Part shown: positions 34,810 through 48,226 of the stretch, piece by piece
How positions within the stretch are numbered: the first letter of the stretch is position 1
Layout of the letters: each line of letters opens with the position of its first letter
Assembly: GCF_026210795.1 (NCBI RefSeq)
Contig: NC_089444.1
Coordinates: 1,044,501 to 1,108,500, forward strand
Reading direction: 5' to 3'
DNA: 64,000 nucleotides
DNA from: Rhizophagus irregularis
Taxonomy: Eukaryota; Glomeromycota; Glomeromycetes; Glomerales; Glomeraceae
Position numbers and translations under genes: made by a program
Notes under the pieces: generated by a model
The model's input: only the letters and a program-made list of their open reading frames with translations
What the model was told of the DNA's origin: nothing
The model's database searches: none

Positions 34810-35238
34810 CAGTCGGACCTCTATGTACCGATACTGTTGTTTTGGGGAAAATATATCGGTATATCAAATTATCGTTACATAACCGTCATCAGTGAATCAT
34901 AATGCGGGCCAAAATCCAATTCTTGCCAGCATTATGTAAACTCCGGATAGCTAATATATTAAAATGTCATGTGATTTGGATGGAACCTTTATGTTAACTC
35001 CGGCCAAATTCATAGTGTTGACCCGAATTAATACCAGTGTAACCTAAAGTATCGGTACATCTTACTATGTATTAATTATAAAGGGGCAAAGAAAAGTATC
35101 GGTACATGTTACATCGTGAAACCATATATAATATCGGTACAACGAGATTTTTTTATTAATTGTGAAACGGGACATAGAAAATTTATCGGTACAGGCAATT
35201 ATCGGTACATAGGATATCGGTACATAGAGGTCTGACTG
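34810..35238. mobile_element. 429 bp pogo/mariner-like MITE
   Basis: The left end CAGTCGGACCTCTATGTACC mirrors the right end GGTACATAGAGGTCTGACTG. TA stands outside both ends (34808–34809 and 35239–35240). The word ATCGGTACAT recurs inside. CAGT-starting TIRs with a TA duplication fit pogo/Tigger-type elements. Confidence 0.9.
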
Positions 35239-35799
35239 TAATGCTAAACCAGCGCTATAATATTGTGTAGAATATGAATTTTATTATATTTAATTATTAA
35301 ACTAGCAAAAAAAATCTAGTAAAAATGCAAACAAATTTTGAAATTGTTTTTACGCATTCTTACTGCATACATGAAATAATATAAAACCTTGATTATTGTA
35401 CAGTTAATTGGCTTGGACTCAAATTATAATCTTAAAGCTTTTTACTACTGTTCTTTCTGTTATAAATAAATGAAAATTTTTAATAAAAACTTTACGTGCA
35501 GAATGGAAATGCAATTTACTAACCAATATTTTTATCATTATTTTAGATATTGTCATTTATAAAATTTTTCAATTGAATGTTGAAAAGTCTATAAATAAAA
35601 TATGAAACCTAAATAAATCATAATAGTAATCGTCAAGTAACAAAAATGAATATATGAAATATTTAAACAATAATTATTCAAAAAAAATTTTATATTTTAT
35701 GACATCTTACAGTATTTACGGTTACAGAATTATTTACGACATAATTATGTCAAAATACTGAAATGTCGTAATTAGTAAATTTCGACGACACCCATACCA

Positions 35800-35965
35800 T
35801 CAATACACATTATTAATTGTTTACTCCTATATATTTAACTTCTTCGGCTGTATGTTCATTTTCATCCTATCAAAAAATAAAATAATATAAAATAAAATAA
35901 AAATAAATAAATACAGTATAACGAAATAAAAATAGCATAATACTAGACCAGTACTATAAGTTGCG
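35800..35965 (-). pseudogene. Fragment of a PHD-gene copy
   Basis: Resembles 57370–57500, the exon 7 start and preceding intron of the intact PHD gene: TTTACTCCTATA-ATTTAACTTCTTC, then CTATCAAAA followed by ATAAAATAAAAATAAATAA and TATAACGAAATAAA. It implies that another [kinase + PHD] unit once lay to the left. Confidence 0.6.
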
Positions 35966-38049
35966 TAGATATTACGCTAAAAAAGAAATAATTATTCAGT
36001 AAAAATAGGAATAAATTCTGTAATTTTTTTTAAGTAATATATTCATTTTACCATTTTATAAATTCAATTGATAAATTAATATTAATTATTAGTGTTTTTT
36101 GTTTACATATTTTTTTTATGCATTCTAACTTATTTTTTAATTCAATTTTGATGTTATCTATTTTTTGTTCTTAAGTAATTAATAAATATTTTACATCGGT
36201 TAGTAATTTTGGATTAAAATTGTCGTAGTTCTAGTATTCTTTTTTTTTTACCAAAATACTGTATAAATAGATCGCTAAAAAAGTGAACGAAATTCACGTG
36301 ATTAGTTAAACTCTATTCGTCACACATTATATGTCACATGCAAGTCATAGAATGTAATGCCATGGATTAATCACCTGAAATAAATCACCAATAGAATCTA
36401 ACCTAATAGTTTTACGTCATCCCGGACCATCCAATCAAATATATCACTCAATGAAATTAACTATCGATTAAAATAAACCCTTGATTCGTAGTTTAGCAGA
36501 TCTAAACACTTGAAAATATTTTACACGGTAGTTGAATTAAACATAATACTGCGCCTCAAAATTGATAGTATCATTAGATAAAGTCGTTCTCTACACTACG
36601 AAATTTATGTTCGTATTTTATAGGCTTACATAGAATCTTTACAAAATTATTTCTCCTACGAACTCTATATTAAAAATATTTTAAAAGTTAATATTCTTAA
36701 AAAACTTAAGTGTGGAATATTATTATAAAGTTGTGATCTATTTTACACTTTTTATAGTTTTATAATTTTAACACTCCAGTTGGTTTGGCCTGCTGGTGGC
36801 TAAGGAGAGTTATTTAACAAGTATGAAGTAAAATTATACAGCAGGTATGAAACCACTCAAATATTAATTTATATTTTTATAGAATTACTGTTTTTTTTCA
36901 CTTTACAGCATATTTTTAGCACTTTTTTAAATGAAAATGTTATGCCAGTTAAAATATTTATGAAATTAGCATATTATTTTACGTGTATTTGAAACTATTT
37001 CATTAAAAATAATGTTTATTTATTTGCTTATTAGAATTGATTTTATTGTAGTAAAGTATAAAAACATTAATTTTTAAATAAAGTAATAAGATAATTTATT
37101 TTTTCAAGAAAAATTTTTAGACATGCGAAATTGGATTACCTAAATATATTTTGTAATTACAATATAAGGAAGTAACACAATCATGCGAATTTTCAACCTT
37201 ATGTTACACCTACCGTGAAATATTTACCGGTAAATTTTATGGATTTCAAACGAAACCTTGAATTTTTTCACTAATTTCATATCATAAGAACTTATTTTTA
37301 CTTTATTCTCTTTATAGCTCCGTGTGTAAGTAGTCCCTATAAAAAATTTATTCCGTGGTTTTTATTCCTGTTATTTCCGTAAATGCATCATATTCCCAGA
37401 ATTTATAGCCCCAAACATGGAAATTATCCAAGTTGTTTTATCATATTCATGGTGTTTTTACAGAAATTACAGATAAAATTTTTACAGTGAGTGACTTTGA
37501 AATGTATAATTTTAAATGGGTCTATACTCGCCTATATCCTTTATTTAAATAATTAATTGAACGTGAAAGACCATAATAATCTTGAAATAATATAGATAAA
37601 TATATGAATTCTTGGTTTCAAAGTTATTGTGTTATTATCATTCAAAAAAATATATATTAGTTATGAATGCATTTGCCTCCATCAGAGTGCATGTAAAAAA
37701 CCTGTTTTTTTATATAATATAGTCTGTATGTTTTCATAAAAATTTTGCTAGATCAGATTTTACTTAATTTATTTTGACAATTATTGTATTACAAATCATT
37801 TTCCATGATTCAAATTATAATTTTATGAACTTTATGCTAATAGCAGTTTGTCTGAACTAAGTATATTAATTTTATTTAATAAATATAACTGATAAAATAT
37901 TACAATATAAACTGATTTATTTTATAAATAAATAATAATACGTCAAAGAAAAAAACTTTAATTGCTAAAATAAATTTTAACGTTAAATAAAATACTATCA
38001 AAGATAATCCTATAATAAAATGAAATATGTTTTAATTAAATTTTTTTAT
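35966..38049. other. Non-coding flank of the left kinase gene
   Basis: About 36600–36930 matches 49080–49510 (the equivalent flank of the right kinase gene), including CTTAAGTGTGGAATATT, a TGGCTAA-GAGAGTTATTTAA stretch and TTTTTTTTCACTTTACAGC. The rest is AT-rich without genes. Confidence 0.6.
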
Positions 38050-41000
38050 CTAATTTATAATTTCACATTCCAAACATTCAGATTTATCATACTTTTCAAG
38101 ATCTTTAGTGAATGGATTAAGTAACCGAGATGTATAAATGGCTTGTGGATGAGTACTATCTAATTGACTATATTTAAAAAATGAAAGATTGTTTCTTCTA
38201 TATGTCTCTGCTTTTTTGAATTGTTTCTCAATTTCATAATTACATAATAATCTAATAGAATCTTCTACTTTAGTAGCATCTGGTCTATTGTTAGGATCTG
38301 TATCCCAACACTTTTTCATTAAATCAATATAACATTTTGGTGCCTCAGGTTCATTTATTTCAGGTCTAATTCCTTTACATATATCTAATGCTAAAAGTTC
38401 ATCATGGGCACAATTAGCAAAAGGTTGTTTTTCCGTTGCTGCAAAATACATAATCATTCCAAAACTATATATATCTGCCGCTAGAGTATAAGGTTTTCCT
38501 CTTAACACTTCGGGTGCTACATAAGGCATAACTCCATAAATAGTTGTTTTATCTATATTACCAACTTCTCTGCACAATCCCATATCTGAAATATATATTT
38601 TAATATTTGAAGAAATTACAAAAATTTCATTAAATAATATATTTCCTACATGAAAATCATGATGAACCATTTGTTTTGATGAATTTCTTTAAGGCCACAA
38701 ATAATATCACTTAATATTTTTAATTTACTAGACCAATTAAAATATTTATAGTTGTTATGTATCCAATAATCAAAGTTTCTACCTTCCGCATATTGAAGAA
38801 CAATGATAAAATCCTTTGTATTTGGATCTTGTGATATTCCATAAACTTTAAGTATTTTACCAGAATTATTTATTGAATAAGCTTTAACCTAATGAAAAAA
38901 AAATTTGATTAAAATACAATATAATGTACTGTACTAGTTTATTTATATAAAAAACTAAATACCTCATGGAGAAATTCACTGGTAATATTTTGAGAATTAT
39001 ACAAATATTTTAAAGCAACTTTTGTATTCGAATTTCTTACATATTGGGCTTTATTTATATCATACTTTAATAAACCATCTTTCCATATTGCTGAATATAC
39101 TGTAGCAAAACCACCTTTACCTATTCTTTTAATATCATTAAATTGATTATATGGTATCCATTCAAATATTACATCATCATGATTATTAATTTTCAATTGC
39201 ATTTCCTGAATAAATTTATCAATTTCTTTGTTTATACTAATAAAGAATTTTTTAAAATAATCTATTTGACATGGTTTACACCATTTATTACGTATATCTG
39301 TATATATTCCATCACACTTTATACAATGTCCTTCAAAATATTTTTCAAAATATTTGTCATGGAGAACCATAATATAATTGCCTGTATCAGGATTTTGAGA
39401 GATCCCATATATATTATTAAGAACATTACTTTCCTTAACTATTGAATTCACTTTAACCTATCGAAAAATATAAGACAGATAAATAATTATTATTATCAAG
39501 TAAATTAAATTTATGTATACATACTTTGTCCAAGAATTCATTAATCATATTTCGTGTATTATTTAAACATTTTAAAGTAATTGCTCTGTTTGGATCCCTT
39601 TCATATTGCATTGTATTTATATTATACTCTAATGGACCATCTTCCCATTTTGCCAAATATACTGTAGTAAAATCACTTTGACCTATTTCTTTAACATCAA
39701 TAAACTGATTGTATGGTATCCATTTAAATATTATATCATATTTTTTAATTTTTAATTTCATTTTTTGAATGAAATTATCAATTAGTTCATTTCCACTGGT
39801 CCGATTTACAAAATTATTTTTAAAAGAACTTATATGGCACAGATTGCACCATCCATATAATATATTAGTATACATTTCACCACACTTTACACAACCACCA
39901 TTAAGAATAACTAAATATTCTTTTGTATTTGGATTTTGAGATATTCCATACATCTTATTACTATTTACCGTAAAATATCTTTTAATCTGTTAAAATTAAA
40001 AGAAAAAATATTACTATATATTAAAAAAACTAAAATACTAAGTAAATTAGGTTTATAAAATTTTCATACCTTATTTAAGAATTCATTAGTTGTATTTTGT
40101 TCCTTAAATAATGATAACAGCTTTTCGAAAAACGTTAATGATTCCTGCTTAAACAATAGACATTTTAATCTAATTAACTCATCTGGATTTTTTTTGTATT
40201 TCCTTATATTTTTATCATATACTAACGGGCCATCTTTCCATTTTGCTGAATATACAGTAATATGATCATGCATTCCTATTTCGTTAATATCATTAAACTG
40301 ATTGTATGGTATCCATTCAAATATTGTATCATTATAATGACTAACTTCTAATTGCTTTTCTTGGATAAAACTATCAATTTTTTCATTTCTACTAGTCCAG
40401 TTTGTAAAATTCTTTCTTAATTTATTTATTTCACATTGTCCACACCATTTACCAGTATATATATTTTGACACAGTATACAATAATCTTTATTATCTTGTA
40501 AAACCATAATATAATTCTTTGTGTCTGGATTTTGAGATATTCCAAATATCTCAAAATTAGTTGAATATGTTTTAACCTGTAAAATACAAAATAACAAATT
40601 AATATTATATTAAAAGTGAATTCAATTCAATAGAAAATCCTACCTCATTTAAAAATTCAACAACATTTTGTAAATTATGTGAATATTTTAATTTTAATTC
40701 AAAGTCCTTTTTGTTTCTTATAAATTTTCTATAATAATTCCACTCTAATGGACCATCTTCCCATTTTACTGAATATACTGTAGAAAAATCATCTTTATCT
40801 ACTTCTTTGATATCAAGAAATTTATTATATGTATCCATTCAAATACAATATTCCATGGGTAATTAATTTTCAATTGCTTTTCTTGGATAAAATTATCAAT
40901 TTTTTCATTTCCACTAGTCCAGTTTGTAAAATTCTTTCTTAATTTATTTATTACACATTGTTTACACCATTTATAGATATATCTATTTTTACACAATATA

Positions 41001-41166
41001 CAGTAATCTTTATTATCTTGTAAAACCATAATATAATTCTTTGTGTCTGGATTTTGAGATATTCCAAATATCTCAAAATTAGTTGAGTATACTTTAACCT
41101 ATTAAAATACAAAATAATAAATTAGCATTATATTAAAAGTGAATTTCAATTCAATAGAAATCCTAC

Positions 41167-42700
41167 CTTATTTAAAAATTCAACAACATTTTGTAAATTA
41201 TGTGAACATTTTAATTTTAATTCAAATTCCTTTTGGTTTCTTATATATTTTTTATTATTATTATTCCACTCTAATGGACCATCCCATTTTGCTGAGTATA
41301 CTGTAGAAAAATCATCTTTATCTACTTCTTTGATATCAAGAAATTTATTATATGGTATCCATTCAAATATTGAATAATAATAATTAATAACTAATTGCTT
41401 TTCTTGAATAAAATTATCAATTTTTTCATTTCCACTAGTCCAGTTTGTAAAATTCTTTCTTAATTTATTTATTTCACATTGTTTACACCATTTATAGATA
41501 TATTCATTTTTACACAATATACAATAATCTTTATTATCTTGTAAAACCATAATATAATTCTTTGTGTCTGGATTTTGAGATATTCCAAATATCTTAAAAT
41601 TATTTGAGTATACTTTAACCTATTAAAATACAAATTAATAAATTAGTATTACATTAAAAGTGAATTTCAATTCAATAGAAAATCCTACCTCATTTAAAAA
41701 TTTGACAACATTTTGTAAATTATGTGAATATTTTAATTTTAATTCAATTTCCTTTTGGTTTCTTATATATTTTCTATTATTATTATTCCACTCTAATGGA
41801 CCATCTTCCCATTTTGCTGAGTATACTGTAGAAAAATCATCTTTATCTACTTCTTTGATATCAAGAAATTTATTATATGGTATCCATTCAAATATTGAAT
41901 AATAATAATTAATAACTAATTGCTTTTCTTGAATAAAATTATCAATTTTTTCATTTCCACTAGTCCAGTTTGTAAAATTCTTTCTTAATTTATTTATTTC
42001 ACATTGTTTACACCATTTATAGATATATTCATTTTTACACAATATACAATAATCTTTATTATCTTGTAAAACCATAATATAATTCTTTGTGTCTGGATTT
42101 TGAGATATTCCAAATATCTTAAAATTATTTGAGTATACTTTAACCTATTAAAATACAAATTAATAAATTAGTATTACATTAAAAGTGAATTTCAATTCAA
42201 TAGAAAATCCTACCTCATTTAAAAATTTGACAACATTTTGTAAATTATGTGAATATTTTAATTTTAATTCAATTTCCTTTTGGTTTCTTATATATTTTCT
42301 ATTATTATTATTCCACTCTAATGGACCATCTTCCCATTTTGCTGAGTATACTGTAGAAAAATCATCTTTATCTACTTCTTTGATATCAAGAAATTTATTA
42401 TATGGTATCCATTCAAATACAATATTCCATGGATAATTAATTTTTAATTGCTTTTCTTGAATAAAATTATCAATTTTTTTATTTCCACTGGTCCAGTTTG
42501 TAAAATTCTTTCTTAATTTATTTATTTCACATTGTTTACACCATTTATATTTTTCATCAGTATATATATTTTTACACAGTATACAATACATCACGATGTT
42601 AGTCAAAGTAATTTATTAATATTTATTATTATTACTTATTAAATATAAGGTATGTTGGTAAAATGCATTTAAGTATTTATTTAAAATACTAATAAAATGT
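41167..42700 (-). repeat. Recently duplicated kinase exons (~525 bp unit)
   Basis: Exons 3, 4 and 5 with their introns are nearly identical over long stretches (compare 41640–41900 with 42165–42425). Even the introns and the ATTAGTATTACATTAAAAGT run are shared. This marks recent unequal exchange within the gene. Confidence 0.88.
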
Positions 42701-42847
42701 TTAAAAATTAAATGATTAATAAATATTAAAATTTAGTACTTATTTAATATATTAAGCATTTATTGCTTAATAAATATAAAATTTTAATGCTTATTAAATA
42801 TTGCTATTCAATAAATATAAGGTTTCAGTTGGTCCAACATCATGATG
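42589..42847. mobile_element. 259 bp MITE inside a kinase exon
   Basis: The left end CATCACGATGTT mirrors the right end AACATCATGATG. ATA lies outside both ends (42586–42588 and 42848–42850). Removing it with one ATA shortens exon 3 from 727 to 465 bases, a multiple of three like its sister exons. Confidence 0.85.
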
Positions 42848-44007
42848 ATAATCTTTATCTTGTAAAACCATAATATAATTCTTTGTGTCTGGATTTTGAG
42901 ATATTCCAAATATCTTAAAATTAGTTGAATATACTTCAACCTATTAAAATACAAATTAATAAATTAATATTATATTAAAAGTAAATTTCAATAGAAAATC
43001 CTACCTTATTTAAAAATTCAACAACATTTTGTAAATTATGTGAATATTTTAATTTTAATCCAAATTCCTTGTTTCTTATATATTTTCTACTATTATTATT
43101 CCACTTTAATGGGCCATCTTCCCATTTTGCAAAATATACTGTAGAAAAATCATCTTTATCTACTTCTTTGATGTCAAGAAATTATACAATAATATATTGG
43201 TGCATGAAATTCACCATTTTTCTAAAGTCTGTATATAAATCAAAGGATAGTATAAAAGATTATTTATTATATGGTATCCACTCAAATACAATATTCCGTG
43301 GACTATTAATTTTTAATTGCTTTTCTTGGATAAAATTATCAATTTTAATATTTCCACTAGTCCAGTTTGTAATTAATCTATCTGATTCACATCGTTTACA
43401 CCATTTATAACTTATATTGTATACATATTGTTACATTATATTTTATACAGTAGGAATAATTGTTTTGTAAAGCTATAATATATCTGGATTTTGAGATATT
43501 CCAAATATCTTAAAATTAGTTGAATATATTTTCACCTATAAAATACAAAATAATAAATTAGTATTACATTAAAGTGAATTTCAATAGAAAATCCTACCTT
43601 ATTTAAAAATTCAACAACATTTTGTAAATTATGTGAATATTTTAATTTTAATTCAGATTCTTTTAAGTTTCTTATATATTTTCTACTATTATTATTCCAC
43701 TCTAATGGACCATCTTCCCATTTTGCTAAGTATACTGTAGAAAAATCATCTTTATCTACTTCTTTGATATCAAGAAATTTATTATAGTATGGTATCCATT
43801 CAAATACAATATTCCGTGAGTTATTAATCTCTAATTGCTTTTCTTGGATAAAATTATCAATTTTCTCATTTCCACTGGTCCAGTTTGTAAAATTCTTTCT
43901 TAATTTATTTGTTCCGCATTGTTTACACCACTTATAAAACACCTTTATGTACTTTTTGCTGCAATTTTCACATTCCACGACACTCATAGTTATATTTAAT
44001 AAACATG

Positions 44008-44194
44008 CCCTATAAAAAATTTTCCGTTATTTCTGTAAAAACTCCGTAAAATGAGCCTTTCACGGATCCATTCACAGAAAATATAAATAATTCGATAAAT
44101 TCCGAGATATAAGGTTATTAATTCCGGAAACATTAGCCTTTTACGGAAAAAAGACGGAATATAAAAAGCGGATCGACTTTTTTTACGGGGATGG
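44008..44194. mobile_element. Short MITE just upstream of the left kinase ATG (copy A)
   Basis: Ends CCCTATAAAAAATTTTCCG and TTTTTTTACGGGGATGG, with inner CCGTTATTTCTGTAAAA and TTTTACGGAAAAAAGACGG arms. It starts 20 bases upstream of the kinase start codon at 43987. A second, interrupted copy lies at 47345–48512. The stretch from 44195 to 45378 has no gene. Confidence 0.65.
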
Positions 44195-45378
44195 AAGTTT
44201 TAAATTTCCGAAAATAAAAACTTTTTGGAAAATCTACGGTCCGAAAGTTATTTTGAGTAACGGTATTACAAAAATAAATAATTAATTACTATTTCACTTT
44301 ACGGAAATTTATCACACTCACATGTACTAGGCATATAAGTCACTGGACGACTGGACATGTCAGTTTCTTTATCAACTATTGTTTTCTTCTTAAAAATATT
44401 TAGCTATAAGTACATAAAATGATTGACATAAAATGTCGAGAAAATCCTTTTCCTCATTTAAAATTATTATTGCTTTTAAAATTATACTTTTGTTTTACTT
44501 TTAAAAGGTTCTTTAAAAAAGGCATGATTTTAAGACAAATTTCTCGTAAAATGCAAAAGAAAAAATAAAATAACTACAAAAAAGGAAAACTATATATTAT
44601 TCTAAACGTTCTAAAGTGTTTATTAATATATATTGAATTATTGAATAAATAAGTCGGAGGTTTTTTTTTTGGTTAAACAAGGGAAATATCTATTTGTAAC
44701 TATATGGGGATACTTAAGTATACAGATTCTATAGTAAAATTTAGAGGTCAGCATTAGGTTAGTATTAGGATTAGGATTAGGTATAATGGATTAGTTAATT
44801 AACTCAAAAGGCCAAATAACTATGGTGACAAATAATTATTTGCCATTATATAGTAATGAATAAGAACCCTAAAACAAGTATAATTTCTACAAGTAAATAA
44901 AATTTTATTAGTACTTATATTAAAAATTTAAATAACCAAAAATCTATTTGGATAACCAATTCTATTACCTTAGTAAAAGTTTTTTTGCAAAATTGTGTAA
45001 CAATAAAATATTAGTTGTTTTCTTTTTGAACTTAATTAAAATTTTTTAGTTAAAAATTGGTTTTTTAATTATTATTATTATTATTTATTCAAAAAGACTG
45101 GTTATAATAACAAAGAAACGTTAGATTAATCATATTCTATAAAAAAAAATTAAAAAATACCTCTTCAAAACTCACACAAGTCTAAAAACAAATTTTTTTA
45201 GAAATTACTCTTAAAGTAAAAAAATTTATGTAAACGATGTAAATAAATAAAGTCTGACATTATACAAAGAAATAAAATTTCGTGATTTTTACTGTATAAT
45301 AAATACTTAATAAATGCTGTTACTGTATGTACTACGCGAAAAAAAAAAATCTTATTCGTACTAATAATACAGTTATAA

Positions 45379-45463
45379 TACAGTACACCCTCACTATAGT
45401 GAATCCTATGGGCTGGAGATTAAAATCCTTTATAGTGAGAAATTCACTATACTGAGGGTCATT
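45379..45463. mobile_element. Tiny pogo-like remnant
   Basis: CAGTACACCCTCACTATAGT is followed after about 45 bases by an inverted partner (TTCACTATACTGAGGGTC). It looks like an internally deleted element beside the PHD pseudogene. Confidence 0.5.
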
Positions 45464-45494
45464 TTATTATATATATAAAAAATCTGTACCTGAA

Positions 45495-47140
45495 GTGTTT
45501 CGGTAATCCCAATCTCCTATTTATAAAGAAAACACTATTAATACACGTTAACTCTTTGTTATTAACATAGATTGTAAGATCTCGAAGTACCATAATATTA
45601 TTATCTTGTTGATTTCCCGTTCATTCTATGGAACAAGGAACCATTATCGTTATGTTGTTGTAAATCATTAATTATAGTACTGCATTATATAATCATTTGT
45701 TGAAGCCGTAGAAGTATGATGATGTTGATGTTGCGTTGATTGAGAAGTTGGATCATAAAAAGTATTCTCAAATGTTGTTGCATTAACATACCATTAAGTG
45801 ATATATCAATAGTCGGCGGCGATGATTGAAGTGAAGGAATCGATGACAACGAAGTTCGTATTTAGTATTATCATACATTTGTTGTGCCGGTTGCAGTTGA
45901 GACTGTGGTTATTGACTAACTCTGATAATTGATGGCGTCAAATAGAATAATTTGGAGTAATGATGGTGGACTAGTGGTAGAGATATTACGAGTTATACTA
46001 TTAACATGATTATCAATAGATTGGCGCTGCGGTACTGCGATTAGCGCCGAATTTTTGTATCTTTTTTTTATTTAATAAAAAAAAAAAAAATTTTCGTCTT
46101 TTCAGGTCCAGATCAGCGTTGCAGTACTATGGTAAGCGCCGAAATATCATTTCTCTTCGTTTCATAAATTATTTTTATATAATTCTTTTTTTTTTTTCGT
46201 CTCTTTTAGGTCCAGATCGGGTTCGGCGAGGGTGCATTAACTCGAGGTAAATAAAGGTAACGTCTGTTTCTTTGGAAGAATTAGTGATTGAATATGAAAG
46301 ATTATTACCTCCTCCTCTGATCGAATTATTAAATCCGTTTGATGAGAAGGTCGAAAATTACTTCACACTTATTGAAGGTAGATTTTAACCGGTGGTTTAG
46401 GACCAAAGGAGGCAGCTGAAACGAAAAAAATTTAAAAATAGGGAAATGTGGAACTAATTAAGAAACATTATTGAACCAGAAAAAGCAAATAAAAATTTTT
46501 CTATTAATGCAATAGATAGAAAACAATACATTATCAAATAATTTATAATGTGCCGACCGTAGACTAATTGTAGATATAGCAATAATTCATAAAATGAAAT
46601 TTCTTTATTAGATTAGGGATTATTGATTGTTTTTAAAATATAATAGGTTCTTTATAGATTAGTTTTTTTTAAATAGATAGTTATAACTAATCTCATAACA
46701 ACATGAGCTTTATCATATAGCGTATGTTGTTAGACTTTCGTAATACATTTAAAGTTTATCATTTTAAAATTTATCATGTATTAAACTATTAATATCAATT
46801 ACAAAGTGGTTAATAAATAACCATAATAATAAAAGTTTTATCCATTTATGATAGATATATTTACGGCATTATAGCATCAAATTAAATTATGGCATCACTA
46901 CAGTTATGAAGTAGGGCATTTACGAATTATTGCATATGTAAAAATGCTGAAATGCCGTAATCGGGAAATTTAGACAGCACCTATGACATTATACTCGTTA
47001 TTATTAATATTTACTCCTGTATTTTTAACTTTTTTAGTACGTTCCATCTTATCAAAAAAATAACATCAAATAAAATAAAAATAACGAAATAAATTTACCA
47101 TGAACCGTAAATCAAACCAAGTTATATCATAATGCTGAAC
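45495..47140 (-). pseudogene. Partial, decayed copy of the PHD-finger gene
   Basis: 45495–46020 matches 56160–56830 (last exon and 3′ flank), including CTCCTATTTATAAAGAAAAC, TCGAAGTACCA-AATATTATTATC and the GATGATGTTGATGTTGCGTT (His/Gln-coding) stretch. Homology resumes at about 46228–46400 (AACTCGAGGTAAA, CCTCCTCCTCTGATCGA) and again at 46950–47140, the intron and exon border equivalent to 57360–57530 (ACCATGAACCGTAAATCAAA). Small deletions and a ~200-base insertion (46015–46225) destroy the frame. The PHD-coding exons themselves are missing, so it is a 3′-half copy only. Confidence 0.8.
46015..46225. repeat. GC-richer tandem insertion in the PHD pseudogene
   Basis: Two related units. GCGCTGCGGTACTGCGATTA-GCGCCGAA and AGCGTTGCAGTACTATGGTAAGCGCCGAA are each followed by a T-rich tract ending TTTTCAGGTCCAGATC or TTTTAGGTCCAGATC. 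The intact PHD gene lacks it. The T-tract plus AG|GTCCAGATC resembles a splice acceptor and TATG|GTAAGC a donor. Confidence 0.6.
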
Positions 47141-47556
47141 CAGCACTATAAAGTTGCATAGGATAGATACTGTATTACGCTAGCAAAGAAATGGTATATC
47201 ATAATTAATAATTATTCGTAAAAAAAAAATGTAAATAAATTCTGTAATTTTTCTTTATACTTTCGTTATTTAAAAATCATTTTTTTTTAATTCAATTTGA
47301 TTTTGGTTTTAACTCATTTTCATACTTTAAGCAAATTAATAATATTCTTTATCCGTTATTTCTGTAAAATGCTTTCACGGATCCATTCACGGAAAATGTA
47401 AATAATTCGATAAATTCCGTGATATATTGATTGTATTTCGGTATATACAAATTTCGGTATATCGTGTATGTTAATGGGAATTTTACAATTAATTAATTTG
47501 TATTAGAATTTGAGAAAGTGAATTTAGTCAAAAATCGGAATATTAGAAAAGATGTA

Positions 47557-48226
47557 CACAGTGAAATTCGATAAACAGTTCCACTAAAAATATTCGGTTT
47601 ATCGGGATATCCGGTTTAGCGAAAAAATTTCAATATATTGAAAATCTATTATACTGAATTTTTTAAAAAATTTTCATGCTAATAAAACTAACATACACTA
47701 TAATTTATTTTTTTCATCTTAGTTTTAAGTCATAGAAGTCATGAAATGAATATAAAATATTTTAATTGAATAAATAAGTAATACATAACTTCAGTCGGAA
47801 TTAAGATTTTTATAATTCCGGCCAAAATTAAGATTTACCGCATCACGTTACTTAAATTTTATTGGTTCGTGATCACGTGATCCGGTTTATCGAAGAATCA
47901 TTTTTACAATAGCTGGTTAGAAAATTGATCCGTTATAGCGAATATCGAGCTTTTACTAGTAAACTCCGGTATATCGAAGCTGTTTTCATAAGACCTGGGA
48001 CAAACCGAATTTTTAGATGGGCACGTGATCCTGATTTGATAGTTTTGATTTGTAAAATAAATAACAACTGAACCGGATCGGTGGGTCGGCGGTCAGGTTC
48101 AAAAATTTATTTTGTCCCAGGTCTTATGAAAACAGCTGTAATATACGTGATTTGGTTCCAGCAAAAAAGTCCGGTTTAGGCCCAAATCCGGTTTATCGAA
48201 GATCTGGTTTATCGAATTTCACTGTG
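47557..48226. mobile_element. 670 bp pogo/mariner-like MITE
   Basis: Ends CACAGTGAAATTCGATAAAC and GTTTATCGAATTTCACTGTG, with TA outside both (47555–47556 and 48227–48228). Words such as CCGGTTTATCG recur inside. Non-coding. Confidence 0.88.
47978..48137. mobile_element. 160 bp MITE nested in the pogo-like element
   Basis: About 27 bases at each end are perfect inverted repeats (AGCTGTTTTCATAAGACCTG … and its complement). The interior holds GGTCGGCGGTCAGG-type sequence. No target duplication is evident. Confidence 0.8.

Larger units (their letters stand above)
38050..43987 (-). pseudogene. Left TKL kinase gene with tandem zinc-ribbon/N-lobe exons, disrupted
   Basis: Ten exons from the right: 43598–43987, 43005–43535, 42214–42940, 41689–42144, 41167–41619, 40644–41098, 40070–40576, 39525–39986, 38963–39457 and 38050–38888. 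Exons 1–8 each encode a zinc ribbon (C-x2-C … WC-x2-C), a helix (RKNFTNWTSGNEKIDNFIQE) and a degenerate N-lobe (FEWIPYNKFLDIKEVDKDD…TVYSAKW). Exon 9 has a true glycine loop (IGKGGFATVYSAIW) and VALK. Exon 10 has the C-lobe with HHDFHVGN, SDMG and APE. Breaks: exon 2 has a ~10-base deletion and ~90 extra bases; exon 3 holds a MITE; exon 6 lacks one base near 40832; exon 10 lacks one A near 38675, just before the catalytic loop. Without the indels and MITE, exons 3, 6 and 10 would be multiples of three. Probably a pseudogene; a sequencing error in the A-run is possible. Confidence 0.85.

Noticed and set aside
44750-44790. TTAGGATTAGGATTAGG as an interstitial telomere
   Set aside because: Only three imperfect units and not TTAGGG; too short to support.
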